DNA from: Gnetum montanum
Taxonomy: Eukaryota; Streptophyta; Gnetopsida; Gnetales; Gnetaceae
DNA length: 64,000 nt
Direction of reading: 5' to 3'
Assembly: GCA_015680685.1 (NCBI GenBank)
Contig: MNCI01003654.1
Span: 72,826-136,825, forward strand
The position numbers and the translations under genes were made by a program. The notes under the pieces were generated by a model. That model made no database searches and had not been told where the DNA came from. It saw only the letters and a program-made list of their open reading frames with translations. Shown in pieces: positions 47,148 through 58,639 of the stretch; within the stretch, counting starts at the first letter, position 1, and the number at the start of each line of letters is the position of its first letter.

Positions 47148-49500
47148 ATGGCTTTTTCAACTACTATTGCCAATGCCTTCAATGTGGAAGTTCCCTTCAA
47201 CGTTGAAGACCCCATCACGGTTCAAGGAACTACTGGTTCCGAACAACCGCTAAACCTGATTCTGGAAACACGCCGATCTCTCAAAATCCAAAACCAAGGA
47301 CCTAAGGGATTAGCCCAACAACACGAGCATTACAGCTTCCTCTATGCTAAGGTGCAGGCCAATCTACCCTTGGACGTACACAAACTTGAGGACAAACATA
47401 GCTTCGAGTTCGCTTATTGCAACGGGAAGGAATTTGTTCCTACTCCCAGCATTTCTTTACCTTTAACACAATTGTACCAAATGCTTTTAGACCAACTAAT
47501 CCAGTTGGCTAGGCTTAGAGAGCAACAGGACACTGCGTCCAACCAATACGATGCTTTCCAAGATAGACAAGAGGAACTCGATTCCCAATCAGATGAGGGA
47601 GGTCCAACCAACCCCATTCCTATCCCTCCTACCCAATCCTTTTAGGCTAAGCAGCTATTTGTCATTGCTCCCTTTGTGATTATGCCTATGCTTCCTCAAC
47701 CCGTGATTACATCTGCTATGGGTAGCCACGCCAATCCTGTGGGGTTCCAACACCCTCTTTCGCCTGTTTCGCCTATGTTGTTTGCAGCTACTATCCCTTT
47801 GCCATCTGTTCAGTAGTCCATTCCTATAGCACATCATATGCCAATCGTGGCTACCTTGCCACATGTTCGTACTGTGCCTATTTCACAATCATACATGACT
47901 TCTGTCTCTATTCCTACATTCACATCCGTTCCACCCACTGTGGTGGGCCCCAGCCTATCCACATGGTGGGCCCCATTTGCTTCTTCGCCCATTCCACAAG
48001 CATCGAAAATGTCTCACTACCTCTGTTTGCAAGCCCACCAAGCCTCATAGATGGCACAACCCAACACGAGGCTATGGTCTACGCTGGCGACGACGCAAGT
48101 AGTCCATCCAGTAGCCTAACCTGCGATTTTTGCCCTAACAATACCACCTACCGGGTGGTGGACAACATAGGAAACACCGCTCATGGGGGTCATCCCAATG
48201 GTACCGCCAATGGGTCATGCCCCACCCCCACCATGCAACAAGTGGGAGCTGCCTCCGCAGTTCCCCAACTATCTACAACGTCATCGGGTTTGGACTAAGC
48301 ATTCCATCTCATCCAGACCCTCACTGAGGAAATAAAATGCCTCAAAGTTGCTGGGTCTGACACGGTACAAGTCATGGACTTCTACCAGGACGAATCTATT
48401 AGCCTTGCAATCCCTTCTTTAACACTACCCCCAGGGATGTCTCTCCCACACTTCACTAAGTATGACAGGGAGGGAGATCCCAATTCACATCTTGTTACCT
48501 TTAGGTCTAAGTCTTTGCTATTGCAACAATGGCCACACACAATTATTCATATCTTTGCCATGTCCCTAGTTGGGAAAGCCTTGGATTGGTACCGCGCATT
48601 GCCACGCTCATCCATTTCAACTTTGGAAGAGCTGCTGACCCAGTTTGTGACACACTTCAAATATAACTTGAAGCTAGAAACCACACTGGACCAGTTGATG
48701 AGCGTAAAGCAAGATGCTCAAGAGCCAGTCCAGAAGTTCATTCAACATTGGAGTGCAACCCTTAACGCAATCCGTGAGCCCATCGCGGAGGCTCATCTCC
48801 TGGCCGTCTTTAAGGATGCAGTGAACAACTTCATCAAATCCAAACTGTACTACCTCACTCCTTGCTCCCTTAGTCAGGCTTTCACTCAGACTAAGGGCAT
48901 ACAAGACACAGCCGAGGCAAGCAAAGATCCAGCCTACATCGCTTACGAAAACACTTTCGTAAAGAAGGACAAGGGTAAGGCCCGGACAACCATAGTGGCC
49001 ATTGTGGCGACTGAGGCCAAGCCCAAGCCTAGCAACAATGGTAGCAAGAACAACAAGAAACCAACCATACCTACAGCTAACCCTGTGCCCAAGTAGGACC
49101 ATGTACCGCAACCTGCTATACCTACACGTGAGACATCTGTGCAAACCAAACCCAACTTTGAGCACAAAGATCGCTCAAAGTACACTCCACTGCCCCTCAA
49201 ACCTTTAGAACTCCTGAAGCAACTGTTGGTAGCAGGGTACATCCAACACAAGTAGATGTCGGAAGAAGCAAACATGAGACATCAACACTATTGTGAACTC
49301 ATTAGGAACCCCTCTTTGGCCTTGCCCAATGAGCCTCTAGTTCCTAGGGGTTTCAGGCTGGATAGGTTTTGTGACTACCACCAATAGTGTGGCCACAACA
49401 CTGATTACTGTCTAGCGTTGTAGGATGACATCCAAAGATTAATTGACCTAGGGAAACTGGTGCTAGACGAAAGCAAGCTAGTACATCTACATAGATCCCC
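47148..49500 (+). pseudogene. Tat element gag
   Basis: ATG at 47,148 opens 'MAFSTTIANAF'; the frame continues through TAG stops to about 48,050, where it shifts. The gag core is open at 48,374-49,096, with 'FTKYDREGDPNSHL', 'MSLVGKALDWYRALP' and 'VKQDAQEPVQKFIQHW', the typical plant retrotransposon gag (PF03732-like) pattern. A Lys-rich tail is followed at about 49,365-49,425 by 'CDYHQ.CGHNTDYCLAL', the C-x2-H-type knuckle found in Tat elements. The middle (47,650-48,290) is a Pro/Ser/Thr-rich spacer. Stops are mostly TAG. It would form the particle coat in a live copy. Confidence 0.8.
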
Positions 49501-50317
49501 TTAATGCCAAAAATGTCTGTTATGTAATCAATGCCATCAGCATTGACAGTGATCCTAGGCCACCCCGACAGCCATTCGTGGTCCATGTGCCTTAGCGTAG
49601 TGCACCAGCACCATGAGCGGCTAACCAAAGCTCGTAGTAGTCATTCATCCTAAAAGTCCCATCATGGGCATCCACCTTTGCACCACCTGTTAGCATAGCC
49701 ATGGGGTCCGGTCCGTTAACAGCTTTAGGTCCATTCGTCATTAGAAGGTCGATGCCCTCGACGGCCCCTACCCCGTGCAACGTGATTGAACAGCCTTCTC
49801 ACCCCACAAGGTGAGAAGTCCACTTTGAGGGTGAGATGTCGAAGGGAAATCTCGTCAAAGGTACCCCCAAGCCTACATCTTCGTCCCACACATCTATGCC
49901 TTCGTAGCCTAAGACAAAGGTCGACACGACTACGCAGCCTGCATCACTTTGCCAATAAGGATCTAAATCCAGATCCAAAGTTGCCTCTCCTTGAGAAATT
50001 CGTCTTTGGGACGAATAGAAGAGGAAGAAAGCATCAAACAAAAGGGCAACCAAGACTTCTTGGATGCCCTCACATAGGTCAAACAAGCTCTAAAACAAAA
50101 AAACACTATGTTGAGCTTGTATGACCTAATCATGACATTTATTCCACATCACGAAGCTCTGATCTGCATTTTAATAGTGACTCTAGTCAATGAAGAAATG
50201 CCCATGGAAGAAGAAGTGATTTACTCGATCATGCTTCCCTCCGCGCCTTCACGATTAGAACAACCTCAACTAACCTTCCACGACAATGCCATTAGGAAAG
50301 GCCCCGAGAGAGGTTAG

Positions 50318-50944
50318 GTGACTACGGTGCCTCTTTTCATCATAATTCGGGTCGACCAACACCAGATTCGAAGGATACACATTGATGATGGGGCCGCTAC
50401 AAATGTCATCCCCTTCCCCATTGTGGATAGGCTAGGCTTGGTCAACTTGATCAAACCCACGACGACCTCATGCTTGAGGTCGTTCAATGGAGCATGGGTC
50501 GTAGTAAAGGGCACAGTTCATATGAACTTCGTAGTAGGGGATCAGTTCCCCACAAACGCAAGGTTCATTGTGGTTAAGGAAATGCTTGGGTTTAACCTGA
50601 TCTTGGGGAGATCATGGTTAGCACAACTTAGGGCTATTTCCTCACCCATACACTAGTAAATCCACTTACCATACGTAGGCAGAGAAGTGGTGATCCACGG
50701 TGATGAAGTAGGGACACAAGAAATTCACAACATAGGCGTGGAACAAGGCTCAGAAGTCATAACTTCTCAAAATGAAGTGCCTGTAGCAACCTACATTGAC
50801 TACCTAGTAGAGGGGTCAGCTCAGCAAGTTGATCCTCAAAATGAAAAAGCATGGACTGAGTTGCCCTTCCAAGTTGGAGGTGACGACGTAGATGAAGGCT
50901 CTGGCAGAATGTCTCGGCCTTATGTTCTGATCAACCCACGATAG
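50318..50944 (+). pseudogene. Tat element aspartic protease and linker
   Basis: 'VDQHQIRRIHIDDGAATNVI' contains the active site as Asp-Asp-Gly followed by Ala-Ala-Thr-Asn-Val, a form seen in plant Tat proteases instead of Asp-Thr/Ser-Gly. 'GFNLILGRSWL' at about 50,587-50,625 is the second conserved block. The frame is open 50,318-50,656 and continues at 50,687-50,944 after stops ('VVIHGDEV'). Then pol is interrupted for 5.5 kb before RT. Confidence 0.75.
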
Positions 50945-51067
50945 GTCAAGAGGCAGCTACACATAGCATAGCAACCGTACTGCTTCCCACCCACTTGCCA
51001 GCCCATACGCATTCATCGCTTTTTGCTTCGCTAACATTCCATTCTTTGGTATGCTACGCTATGGCCT

Positions 51068-51198
51068 GAAATGGCCTAAAACTAGTAATGGCTCGAAATG
51101 GCCTAAAACTAGAAATGGCCCAAAATGGCCTAAAACTAGCAATGGCCAGAAACAGCCTAAAACTAGCAATGGCTTGAAACAGCCTAAAACTAGCATCG
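51068..51198 (+). repeat. 27-bp tandem repeat, five units
   Basis: Units at 51,068, 51,095, 51,122, 51,149 and 51,176 with core 'gcctaaaactagcaatggc'. A further copy lies near 51,248. It is 3' of the antisense gene's last exon. Confidence 0.9.
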
Positions 51199-51426
51199 TT
51201 GCTTTTTGCTTTATTAACATACAATTCTTTTGGCATGTTACGCAAAGGCCCAAAATGGCCTAAAACTAACATATAAAAGCATGAAAACTTTACATGATAC
51301 ATAAGTTAACACAAAATCGGTTTCTTTTCTAAAGTTTTTCATTTTATTCAAAACTTTCACTTGTTGACAATGTTTGCAAAACTTGTACAAAATTTCAAAA
51401 TTTCAAAAAAAGAGACTCCCATGTAG

Positions 51427-51561
51427 TCATGGGTTGTCTCTATTTGCATTAGCCTCGCTGCTCGCCTTTGTGCCATTGGCTTTTGCATCACCTTCCCTTG
51501 TGTCGTCCTCTATCAGTTCTCCATTCCCTCCCTCTATGGGCCTTGCACCCTCATCTAGAGC
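51427..51561 (-). pseudogene. Antisense gene exon 6 (last)
   Basis: Follows 'cacgatgcag'; 45 codons, acidic, ending 'RDNP' and TGA. Given high-to-low because it is on the minus strand. Confidence 0.65.
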
Positions 51562-53238
51562 CTGCATCGTGGAAATGAAGTAGTCAGCTAGGGCAACAAA
51601 TGCAAGTTACAATAGAGCATATGCACCAACATAGTAAAGCGACTAACCTAAGAAGGGCCTGCGTCAGTCTCAAAGGGTATCCAGTCTAAACCTAGTCTAA
51701 GGCGATGCCAGACCTCTTCTATCGTGATGTCCATCCAACACTTATTGCTAGGTTTAGCAGCTATAGTAGTGGCTCTCTCCCTTTCCATGGTAGTCCATTT
51801 TGGAGGTCCTGGGGAAAGGGAGAGGGTTACGGTCTCTCCTGTGGGAAGGTCCACTTTCAAGTTAGGAGATTTCGTAATCTTTACTTGCTCTTTGAATTTG
51901 ACGTAGGCCTTAGAAGTGTTAATGGCATTCATGAATGCTTCATATGTGAATGCGTCCACAACAGCGCCTTTGTATAGTTTTCGATGGGTGTCATTCTCCA
52001 GCTTGTACATGTGTTTGTGTTTTCTCTGGGTTTGCCCCCATTCGAAAACCTTGGCACTGAAATCTTTCATGTCTTGACACTTCTGGGCTAGCAAGTCCAT
52101 CTGCATTTTCTGTTCAATTATCTTGTGAGTGGATTCAACGTTATGACGTATGATAGTCCAAAACCTGGCGTAGTCTTCTATAGCTGTGCACCAGTCCTCA
52201 TTATTAGGGTCATAGGTTACAAGGAACTCGTTCCTCGACCTGAGATCCTTCACCTCAGAGACCAGGTCAACCTCTCTTTGCTTAGCCCTTTAGACTCATT
52301 TCCATAGGTCCTCGTTGATGCGCTTATACTCCCACAGGGAGCGTTCCGAGTGCAAGATGCACTTGTAAGCCTCATCGAATGTGCGATGAGGCACCTCGGT
52401 CAGATTAGGTGAGAGTGTAGGCACGATGCCAACTTTCATAGGTCGCACCGGGTCCCATTTGAGCTGAGAGGCTACCTTGACACAAAGAGCGTAGCAATCG
52501 CATTAGTATAGCAAAATCAACAAAGTCAAAATTTTTTAGTGTAGTAACATAAGGGCACTTAACACCACTACTTACCTGTGTTAGGGTCTTCTTGTTGAAG
52601 ACGTTTGATCATGTCGTCGACAAGTCTCTGCATGAACACAAACTTATCAGGGATCTCGGCCCATGACTCTGCATGGGGGTCTTGCAGCAGCAGCAGTAGC
52701 ACCTATTACATGACTAAGCATATCAGCAATGGCCATAATGGACCATGAAAAGGTAGATGTATCTTCAAAATCACCAGCATCCAACTGTGGTCTTGCTTCT
52801 TGTTGATGCAAGACGATGGCGATAGCCTTGGTGGAAGGCCCTGCTAAGTCTACACGAGCCCCTTCCTGATGCGTTGGTGCTTTTCCTTTCAGAATACTAG
52901 CATCTTTTTTATTCAAGGGAGATGCCTTGTCATTGGTAGGAGAGGCCTCCCTAATGATAAGAGCCCTTGCCCTAGAGACAGAAGCTCCTTTATTCTTGAT
53001 CAGGGCCCTTTCCTTCAAGACTGGGGCCTCTACGTCGTCATTCGTCACCCTTGTCTTAGGGGCCAACACTTCTTCATCACCTTCTTCTTCTTCTTCTTCT
53101 TCCTCTGCTAGCAAAGAAGCATATTTGCGTTGATCCAAAACAAGTTAGTTCAAAGAAGATGCTATGCTACGCTACACTGCCTAGCGTAGCATAGTGTAGC
53201 AAACAATAAGGAAGTAAGCATTACATAAAAGAATTTAC

Positions 53239-54288
53239 CAATAGGGGGTTGCGTCCTATGAAGCTTAAGCCACAGTCTTCGTTCCTCTTCCTCCACATGA
53301 AGAGTTTCCCTGGCTAGGGGAGGCCTCTTCCTTTGTAGCTCCTTGGGCACAGTCTTGGCTATGAGACGTTTCCCCTGCGTCACGCTACCAGCTATAGCAG
53401 GGGGTGTCTCTCCTACGCTGTCTTGGCCAGGAACATTGCGAGCCACGAGATCCTTTGTCGTTACAGATAATGACTCCTTGATTATTTTTGGGGGATCTTG
53501 GGCTCGTGTGGTCTAGAGGATTTGGCGAATCCTTAGCCTAAAAATCTGGTTGTGATTTCGCATGACCCAGACTCCATCCTCTTGAACCACCAGAAACTCC
53601 GCGAAGCACTTCAGACAGCCTATGTAGAAGGCATAATGTATGTTGGAGCAGGACTTCATTTTTTCACAAAGTCCCAAAATCTCAAACTGCAAGCCTTTGC
53701 ATAGGAAACTAGCCCAGTTGTAATGGGCCCCTTCTTCCATAACCTTCTGCATTATCTAGGCTTGCTCGAGCCCTAGGATCTTCCCTTGGGTAAGCAGTTG
53801 GGGGAATGCGTGAGCATGGAAGATGGGGTAAATCTCCATGGCAGGCCTGTCCTTAAGCTTATCCATGGGAAGCCCTTTTCACTCCTTAACAAGCCCCAAT
53901 GACTCCTGGATATCCTTCTTCTGAAGGGTTAACTCCCTCTTGCCCTTTGACCCTATGGGGATGCCATCGGCAGGAACATCGAATAGGTCCATAAACAGTT
54001 GGTCATTGATTTCAACGACCACTCACATGTGCCGTATGTGCGCACAGATGTAGCCCTTCCTTTCAAAGAAGGAGTTGATCGAGGAAAACATCTCAGTGGT
54101 AGGAACACTCAGATTCAGGGCCATGAAAAAATCCATAGGCCATGCCTTTTGGACGTTTTGGACGAGGGAGTCCAAGGCCCCATGATTTAGCCAATGCTGG
54201 CTTGCTTCTACTTTGCTGTATTTGAAGTAGATGTTTGCCCCCTACATCTCGGCGGATACCACCATCACCTCTTGGGGCTTTTTCACCC
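53239..54288 (-). pseudogene. Antisense gene exon 3 (largest)
   Basis: 1,050 nt in one frame with about five in-frame stops. It follows 'aactattgcag' and is followed by GTAAATTC. Contains the globular core. Confidence 0.7.
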
Positions 54289-55212
54289 CTGCAATAGTTT
54301 TCACAAAACACGCTTAGCATAACAACACAAGAAATACAAGGATTGCAAAAAAACTTGAGCATTTGACACATACTGTTTGACCCATCGGGCGTATACAATA
54401 ACGGGAATAGTGGGAGTTCAACTAGAACTTCTTCAACTGTGACCGGCTTGAAGGGTTTTGCCCACTCCTCATCTAGCTAGCCTTTCTCCTTGCATTGATT
54501 ATAGGGAACATGAAATGTGCTTAGGTAGGTATGGTATTCTCCCCCGCACTAACCAATCACACCCGCTCATAGGTTCTTAGCAGAAGAGAACTCCTGTAAG
54601 GCTAGTTGTGCTGTAGCCAGCAAACCCGATCGGTCATGAACCCCATCATTATTGATAAAGAACTTGGTAGCAAACACGTACTATAGCAAGGGCGTGAAAG
54701 CCTAGCATAGCAAGAACATGCGAATAGCCTAGCATGGCAACAAAACAATTAACGACATGCCCTAACAAAACACGTATCACACTATTGCATCGCACACGGC
54801 CTAGCCCTCCTAAGGGTTTTACGTTACGACATGCAATGGTTAAGCAACTTAAACTGCCCAAGCCCTCGCGGCTATGACGATTGCTGTGGTAGCAGTTTCA
54901 GCAGCCTTGCATGTAACCACAACGTAATGTTTATGCATCTGCCATGACCGAAACGGCAACAACAGTGATGCAAAGGCCAAAATGACGTGACCACAGAAAA
55001 CACAGGTAGCCAAGAATAAATGCAAAACAAATAGAACACAAAACAAGAGTAGAGAACAACAAAAAGCAGAAAACAAAAAGCAGAGGAAGCATAGTAACCT
55101 ATTGGGTCAACGGTGTGCTCTTCTGCATTGCAACGCGCACTTGTGGTGCATGCCCTAGGGTCTTCTTCGCCTCCTCAACCTTTGCAAGCACCAGATGAGT
55201 CTTAGGAGCCAT

Positions 55213-55673
55213 TTTCCTACTTGCGGATGTACAATCTTCGCTAAAAAACTCATCTCGCTGGTCATTAACACAATTGCTTCGCGCTCCAAAATTGCCTTGT
55301 GCTCCGATGTGGGCTTTGCGCTCTTACGATGAGAATGAAAACATTGTCAAGGTTTAACCCCTATTTATTTATGGTTGTAATGATAAAAGGGGGGAAACTT
55401 TTCAATCTCTTTCTTTGATTAATGCAGAGCGCACCATATAGCGTAGCATGCTCGCCACGACATCGCGGCACTATTAACATTTAAGCCTTGACATGCTCCA
55501 AGCCAACTGTTTGCTTTCCCGAAAACAAAAAATATATTTGTTTTTGGTTACAAGTCTGAAAAGACCTTAAACTAGTAACCCTAGCAACCGCAGCATGACC
55601 GGTTCGAAAAGACCTTAAACTAGCAATCCTAGCATAGTTGCACCTCTAACGGTATGAAAAGATCCTAAATTAG
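55213..55673. other. Region upstream of the antisense gene
   Basis: Presumed promoter side for the minus-strand gene. No clear TATA box was identified. It contains the dispersed motif 'gaccttaaactag' (about 55,563 and 55,610). Confidence 0.4.
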
Positions 55674-56122
55674 CAGTTTCAACCTATTACGCTCACAGTC
55701 CGCAATGACGTTAAACTAACAATACCACATTCTTACATGGGCGGTTTTCACATCTTCTTCCACATTGGCAGTGTCGCAATTTTTAGCAACCTCGCATCTT
55801 CATATCAGTAGTTCGCATTTTTGTATTAACGATTTTGCACTTCGCATACCCGTAGTTTCCCATTTCACATACTATTATTTTGCATGTTAAGATTCCANCA
55901 GTTTCAACCTATTACGCTCACAGTCCGCAATGACGTTAAACTAACAATACCACATTCTTACATGTGCGGTTTTCACATCTTCTTCCACATTGGTAGTGTC
56001 GCAATTTTTAGCAACCTCGCATCTTCATATCAGTAGTTCGCATTTTTGTATTAACGATTTTGCACTTCGCATACCTGTAGTTTCCCATTTCACATACTAT
56101 TATTTTGCATGTTAAGATTCCA
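55674..56122. repeat. Two near-identical 224-bp copies joined by an N
   Basis: 55,674-55,897 and 55,899-56,122 differ at three positions (g/t, c/t, c/t) and are separated only by N at 55,898. Probably two contig ends that overlap, not a biological duplication. Confidence 0.85.
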
Positions 56123-56459
56123 CATGTTGCAATTTGGCAGTCCGAAGTGACACTAAACTAGCAGTTTGACATTCACATATCGACCGTTTCACAGCTTCAC
56201 ACTTTGCGTTGGAAGTCTTACATTTTTAGCAGTTCTACATTCTCATGCCTCAATGGTCCACCATGACCTTAAACTGGAAAACTTCCAGTCTTTATATTGT
56301 CACACTTCACGAGTTGCATCACGTCACTGTTTTGCAAATTTTTGTTACACACAATCTCTGCCAACAGAAGCCTCTCAACAAGGCTTTTATCTTATGTTGG
56401 AAGGTCAAGCAAAAGATGGAAATCCATCCTGACCTTTCCATGCCTTTAACATTAGCAGG

Positions 56460-58089
56460 TCCATAGGGCAAGCTCTCGAGACAGTTGGACCCCAACATTA
56501 TCGATAAGGGGTCGACCACAACTAGCACCATAGCAGCCTTAGAAGCATCCCTAGACTAGCCTGAGCATCTAGTCCAAACCATAAACTTAGAGGCTAGGGA
56601 TGTGACCAAGGACCCTCTCATTGAGATGCCTATGACTGTGTCAAAGGGGGAGACGAAAATGCTAAAACTTAGCTCCCTCATAGACACACAAAAACACAAA
56701 AACGTAGCCAAGATTCTACAAGATAACATTAGCGTCTTCGCATGGTCGTATAGTGACATGCTGGGTCTAGATCCATGGCTGATATAGCACAACATTGTCC
56801 TAGACCCACACATGAATACAATCAAGTAGAAGGCTCGCAAGGTTAAGTCGAAAATCGCACTAGCCATGAGGGATGAAATCACCAAGCTATACCAAGCTGG
56901 TTTCATCTGTGCAGTTGATTATTCGGAATGGGTGTCCAACATCATCGTAGTTTCCAAGAAAATGGGAGGAATACGAATCTACATAGACTTCCAAGATCTA
57001 AACAAGGCAACGATCAAGGACAACTTCCCACTTCCAAGCATTGATCAGCTCATCGACACCACGGCCGGTCATGCTCTACTATCCTTCATGGATGGTTTCT
57101 CTAGATACAACCAAATTCACATTAACCCAGAGCACCAGTTGTCAACAACCTTCATGACCCCATGGGGGACCTTCTGCTACACCATGATGCACTTCGGGCT
57201 TAAGAATGTTGGAGGAACCTACCAATGAGCCATGACTTACATTTTTAGTGATTATATCCTAGAAACATTAAACGACTACGTGGATGACATAGCAGTAAAG
57301 TCCAAGGAGGCAGCTAATCACCCACGCAATCTAGGGGTAGTCCTCAAATGCTGCCAAATGCACGACTTACACCTCAATCCTAAGAAGTGTATCTTCGTGG
57401 TGAAAATTGGACGCATGTTAGGGTTCATAGTATTGGAGGTTGGAATACGGGTGGACCTTGATAAAGTCAGGGCCATCGTCAACTTGGCACCTCCCACAAA
57501 TCTCAAAGAACTACGTGCTTTGCAAGGTAGGGTACAGTTTATTCGAAGGTTCATAGCAAGGTTAATCGATAAGTTACATCCCATGCAACATCTTTTAAAG
57601 AAAGGGATTAACTTTGAGTGGAAAACCCAGTGTCAACAAGCCTTCGACGACCTGAAGAAGGAACTCTCATACCTCTCGATTGTGCATCCGCGACAAAGGG
57701 ATAAACCCTTCTTTATCTACGTTGCCACCTCTGACACATCTATAGTGGCACTGCTATGTCAGAAGCGAGATGATTGTTCTGAGATGCCAGTGTATTATTT
57801 GAGCCATGCACTAATAGCACATGAAGTAAAATACAACGAAGTGGAGAGGAATTACCTTGCCTTAGTGTTCGCACTAAAAAGATGGCGGCATTACCTGTTC
57901 CGCAGCACTACCAATGTCATTTGCAAGGGCAATATACTCTGGGCTATCACTAACAACCTATACAAAAGTAGCAAGATAGCCCGATGGAAGGCAATAACTA
58001 CGGAGTTTGACTTACGCTATATAAGTCAATCATCGACAAAGGGCCAAGCCATAGCAAACCAACTCACAGCCTTGCTAGTCGACGAATGA
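56460..58089 (+). pseudogene. Tat element reverse transcriptase and RNase H
   Basis: After a leader with stops ('VTKDPLIEMPM', 56,608; 'ISVFAWSYSDMLGLDP', 56,728) the RT is open from 56,866. Motifs: 'GFICAVDYSEWVSNI', 'RIYIDFQDLNKAT', 'LLSFMDGFSRYNQI', 'FGLKNVGGTYQ' (stopped by TGA at 57,226, a former CGA), and the catalytic 'YVDD' at 57,277-57,288. Then 'MLGFIV', the connection 'LRALQGRVQFIRRFI', and RNase H with 'YYLSHAL' and 'EVERNYLALVFALKRWRHYL'. The first RNase H Asp position reads 'FIYVATSDTSI', so it is altered. Best preserved protein region of this element. Confidence 0.85.
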
Positions 58090-58139
58090 GCAACCATAGA
58101 CCTCAAATTCTTGGACGAGCACGTTAGCAATATTTAAAT

Positions 58140-58560
58140 TGTCCCATCTCATCTCGAAGCCACTCTACATTTTGATGACGCCTCAACTGCGTGAGGAGGT
58201 AGCGCTGTTGCTGTTATCACATTTCCCTTTGGAGAAATGCATCCATCTGCTTATCGTTTTACGTTCCCTTGCACTAACAACGTGGCAGAATACGAGGGGC
58301 TACTCAGAGGCCTCTTAATTGCCTGGGCACTACACATACAACACTTGGCAATCTGAGGAGATTCACAACTAGTTGTAAATCAAATCACCGAGGTCTATGC
58401 CTGCAAAGCTACGTACCTGCAACCCTACTGCAACTTAGAAAATATCCTCCTTAAGCAATTCATAACCATAGATGTGCAACATGTGCTGCGCAACAAGAAT
58501 ACCATGGTAGATGCCTTAGCTACCCTTGCGTTAAACATTCCATCACATTCCTTGGCAAAT
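58140..58560 (+). pseudogene. Second (archaeal-type) RNase H of the Tat element
   Basis: 'LHFDDAS', 'NNVAEYEGLLRGLLIAWAL', 'GDSQLVVNQI' and 'NTMVDALATLAL' give the four acidic positions (Asp, Glu, Asp, Asp) and the TNNxAEYEA pattern of the additional RNase H that marks Tat elements. Two or three stops interrupt it. Confidence 0.8.
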
Positions 58561-58639
58561 CTTCCAACCTCGATTACAGAATGTGCAGAGCCTATCACTC
58601 AGGTGGAACACATGACCTTTGTCAATGCTATAGATACCC

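Larger units (their letters stand above)
51427..55212 (-). pseudogene. Antisense six-exon gene inside the Tat element (about 985 codons)
   Basis: Minus-strand exons: 55,212-55,099, 54,680-54,374, 54,288-53,239, 53,107-52,576, 52,471-51,648, 51,561-51,427. Introns are 418, 85, 131, 104 and 86 bp, mostly with good sites (GTATGT, GTAAAT, GTAAGT donors; TTGCAG, GATGCAG acceptors), and codon phase is kept at every junction. The product starts 'MAPKTHLVLAKVEEAKK', has a globular N-terminal half ('FFERKGYICAHIRHM', 'LFMDLFDVPADG'; then 'HYNWASFLCKGLQFEI'), an acidic run and Ser/Ala linker in exon 4, and a helical, probably coiled-coil C-terminal half (exon 5, 'FKEQVKITKS'). It ends 'SEANANRDNP'. Stops (TAG, TGA, TAA; about 12) fit CAG, CAA, CGA or TGG decay, and exon 4 has one frame slip near 52,695. 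Known Tat relatives can carry antisense ORFs; a placement between protease and RT is unusual to my knowledge. Function unknown; the N-half resembles the frame at 14,280-17,010 in pattern. Confidence 0.7.

Noticed and set aside
48674-49275. Minus-strand open frames over gag
   Set aside because: Shadows of the GC-richer gag coding frame.
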